This document shows, in pieces, positions 5,598 through 5,772 of a stretch of 5,772 bases of DNA. Origin of the DNA: Planctomycetaceae bacterium. GTDB taxonomy: Bacteria > Planctomycetota > Planctomycetia > Pirellulales > Pirellulaceae. Position 1 is the stretch's first letter; each line of letters starts with the position of its first letter. The notes beneath the pieces were generated by a model that saw only the letters and a program-made list of their open reading frames with translations, ran no database searches and was not told the DNA's origin. The DNA lies in contig SXHS01000115.1 of assembly GCA_005773145.1 (NCBI GenBank), positions 1 to 5,772 of the forward strand, given 5' to 3'. The translations under genes and the position numbers were made by a program.

Positions 5598-5772
5598 TCA
5601 TGAGGACCACCCGCGCCTGGGACCAGGCCAACAAGCTGGGCATCTCCTACAGCTACAACGGCGAGGGGCAGATCACGATCATCACCACGGCCGCCGATCA
5701 GGATGAGCGGATCGAGTTCACCTACGTCGCCACCAGCCGCAAGACCCGCAAGATCGAAGTCGGTCCCGACAA
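5591..5772 (+). CDS. RHS/YD-repeat protein fragment, runs off window
   Basis: The frame opens after a TAA at 5573-5575 and stays open to the window edge. From the ATG at 5591 or 5600 it reads RTTRAWDQANKLGISYSYNG, then EGQITIITTAADQDERIE, then FTYV. The YSYNGEGQIT pattern and its spacing to FTY match YD repeats of RHS proteins, large shell-forming surface or secreted proteins that often carry variable C-terminal toxins. Similarity begins immediately at the start, with no signal peptide or N-terminal domain, so this is probably an internal piece whose 5' part is lost or displaced. AAGGG (5585-5589) is ten bases before the ATG at 5600 and may be fortuitous. The ATG at 5591 overlaps the stop of the preceding gene. 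Confidence 0.6.
   Translation, partial: MLIMRTTRAWDQANKLGISYSYNGEGQITIITTAADQDERIEFTYVATSRKTRKIEVGPD

Noticed and set aside
1..5772. CRISPR array, tRNA, rRNA, riboswitch or origin
   Set aside because: No regularly spaced repeats, cloverleaf pattern, conserved rRNA segments or clusters of DnaA-box-like sites were seen by reading.

Overview
The window most likely comes from a planctomycete chromosome, probably the Pirellulales side of the phylum. The main clue is a long exported protein ending in a dockerin type I pair and a VPEP sorting tail, a common layout in that group. A small protein with an LRFGLRT-type membrane anchor and an RHS/YD-repeat fragment fit the same picture. Most of the DNA is GC-rich; the gene at 4992-5597 is visibly AT-richer. 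The taxonomic call is inference from protein architecture, as there is no rRNA or tRNA.

Layout, left to right. Positions 1-532 hold a broken IS1380-family transposase: about 100 N-terminal residues are good, then similarity stops abruptly near 325. Facing it on the minus strand (1329-529) is an intact multi-spanning membrane protein, tentatively DUF5692-like; the two frames share one CTAG as their stop codons. Positions 1330-1797 are noncoding, with a hairpin over the ribosome binding site of the minus-strand gene and a good sigma-70-like promoter (1727-1756) for the next gene. The gene at 1798-4230 (true start probably 1834 or 1906) encodes an exported sialidase-like five-Asp-box protein with a proline linker, a concanavalin/LamG-like domain, two dockerin repeats and a PEP-CTERM tail. 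The tail is followed by about 50 unexpected residues, which suggests a lost stop or a frameshift.

The right end (4231-5772) is a mosaic. Two diverged copies of a short coding repeat (about 4259-4339 and 4783-4863; 59 of 81 bases and 17 of 27 residues identical, counted by eye) lie in tiny plus-strand frames. Each copy lies 128-146 bases upstream of a small membrane-protein gene: a two-helix protein of about 77 residues (4486-4719) and an AT-rich, single-helix protein of 201 residues (4992-5597). The window ends in an RHS-repeat fragment (from about 5591) that starts in mid-repeat and directly abuts the AT-rich gene.

There is no clear operon or pathway joining these genes. The sialidase-like protein probably acts at or beyond the cell surface on glycans. 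The truncated transposase, repeated micro-ORFs, composition shift and RHS fragment point to a rearranged accessory region. The micro-ORF family is the best candidate for something undescribed.
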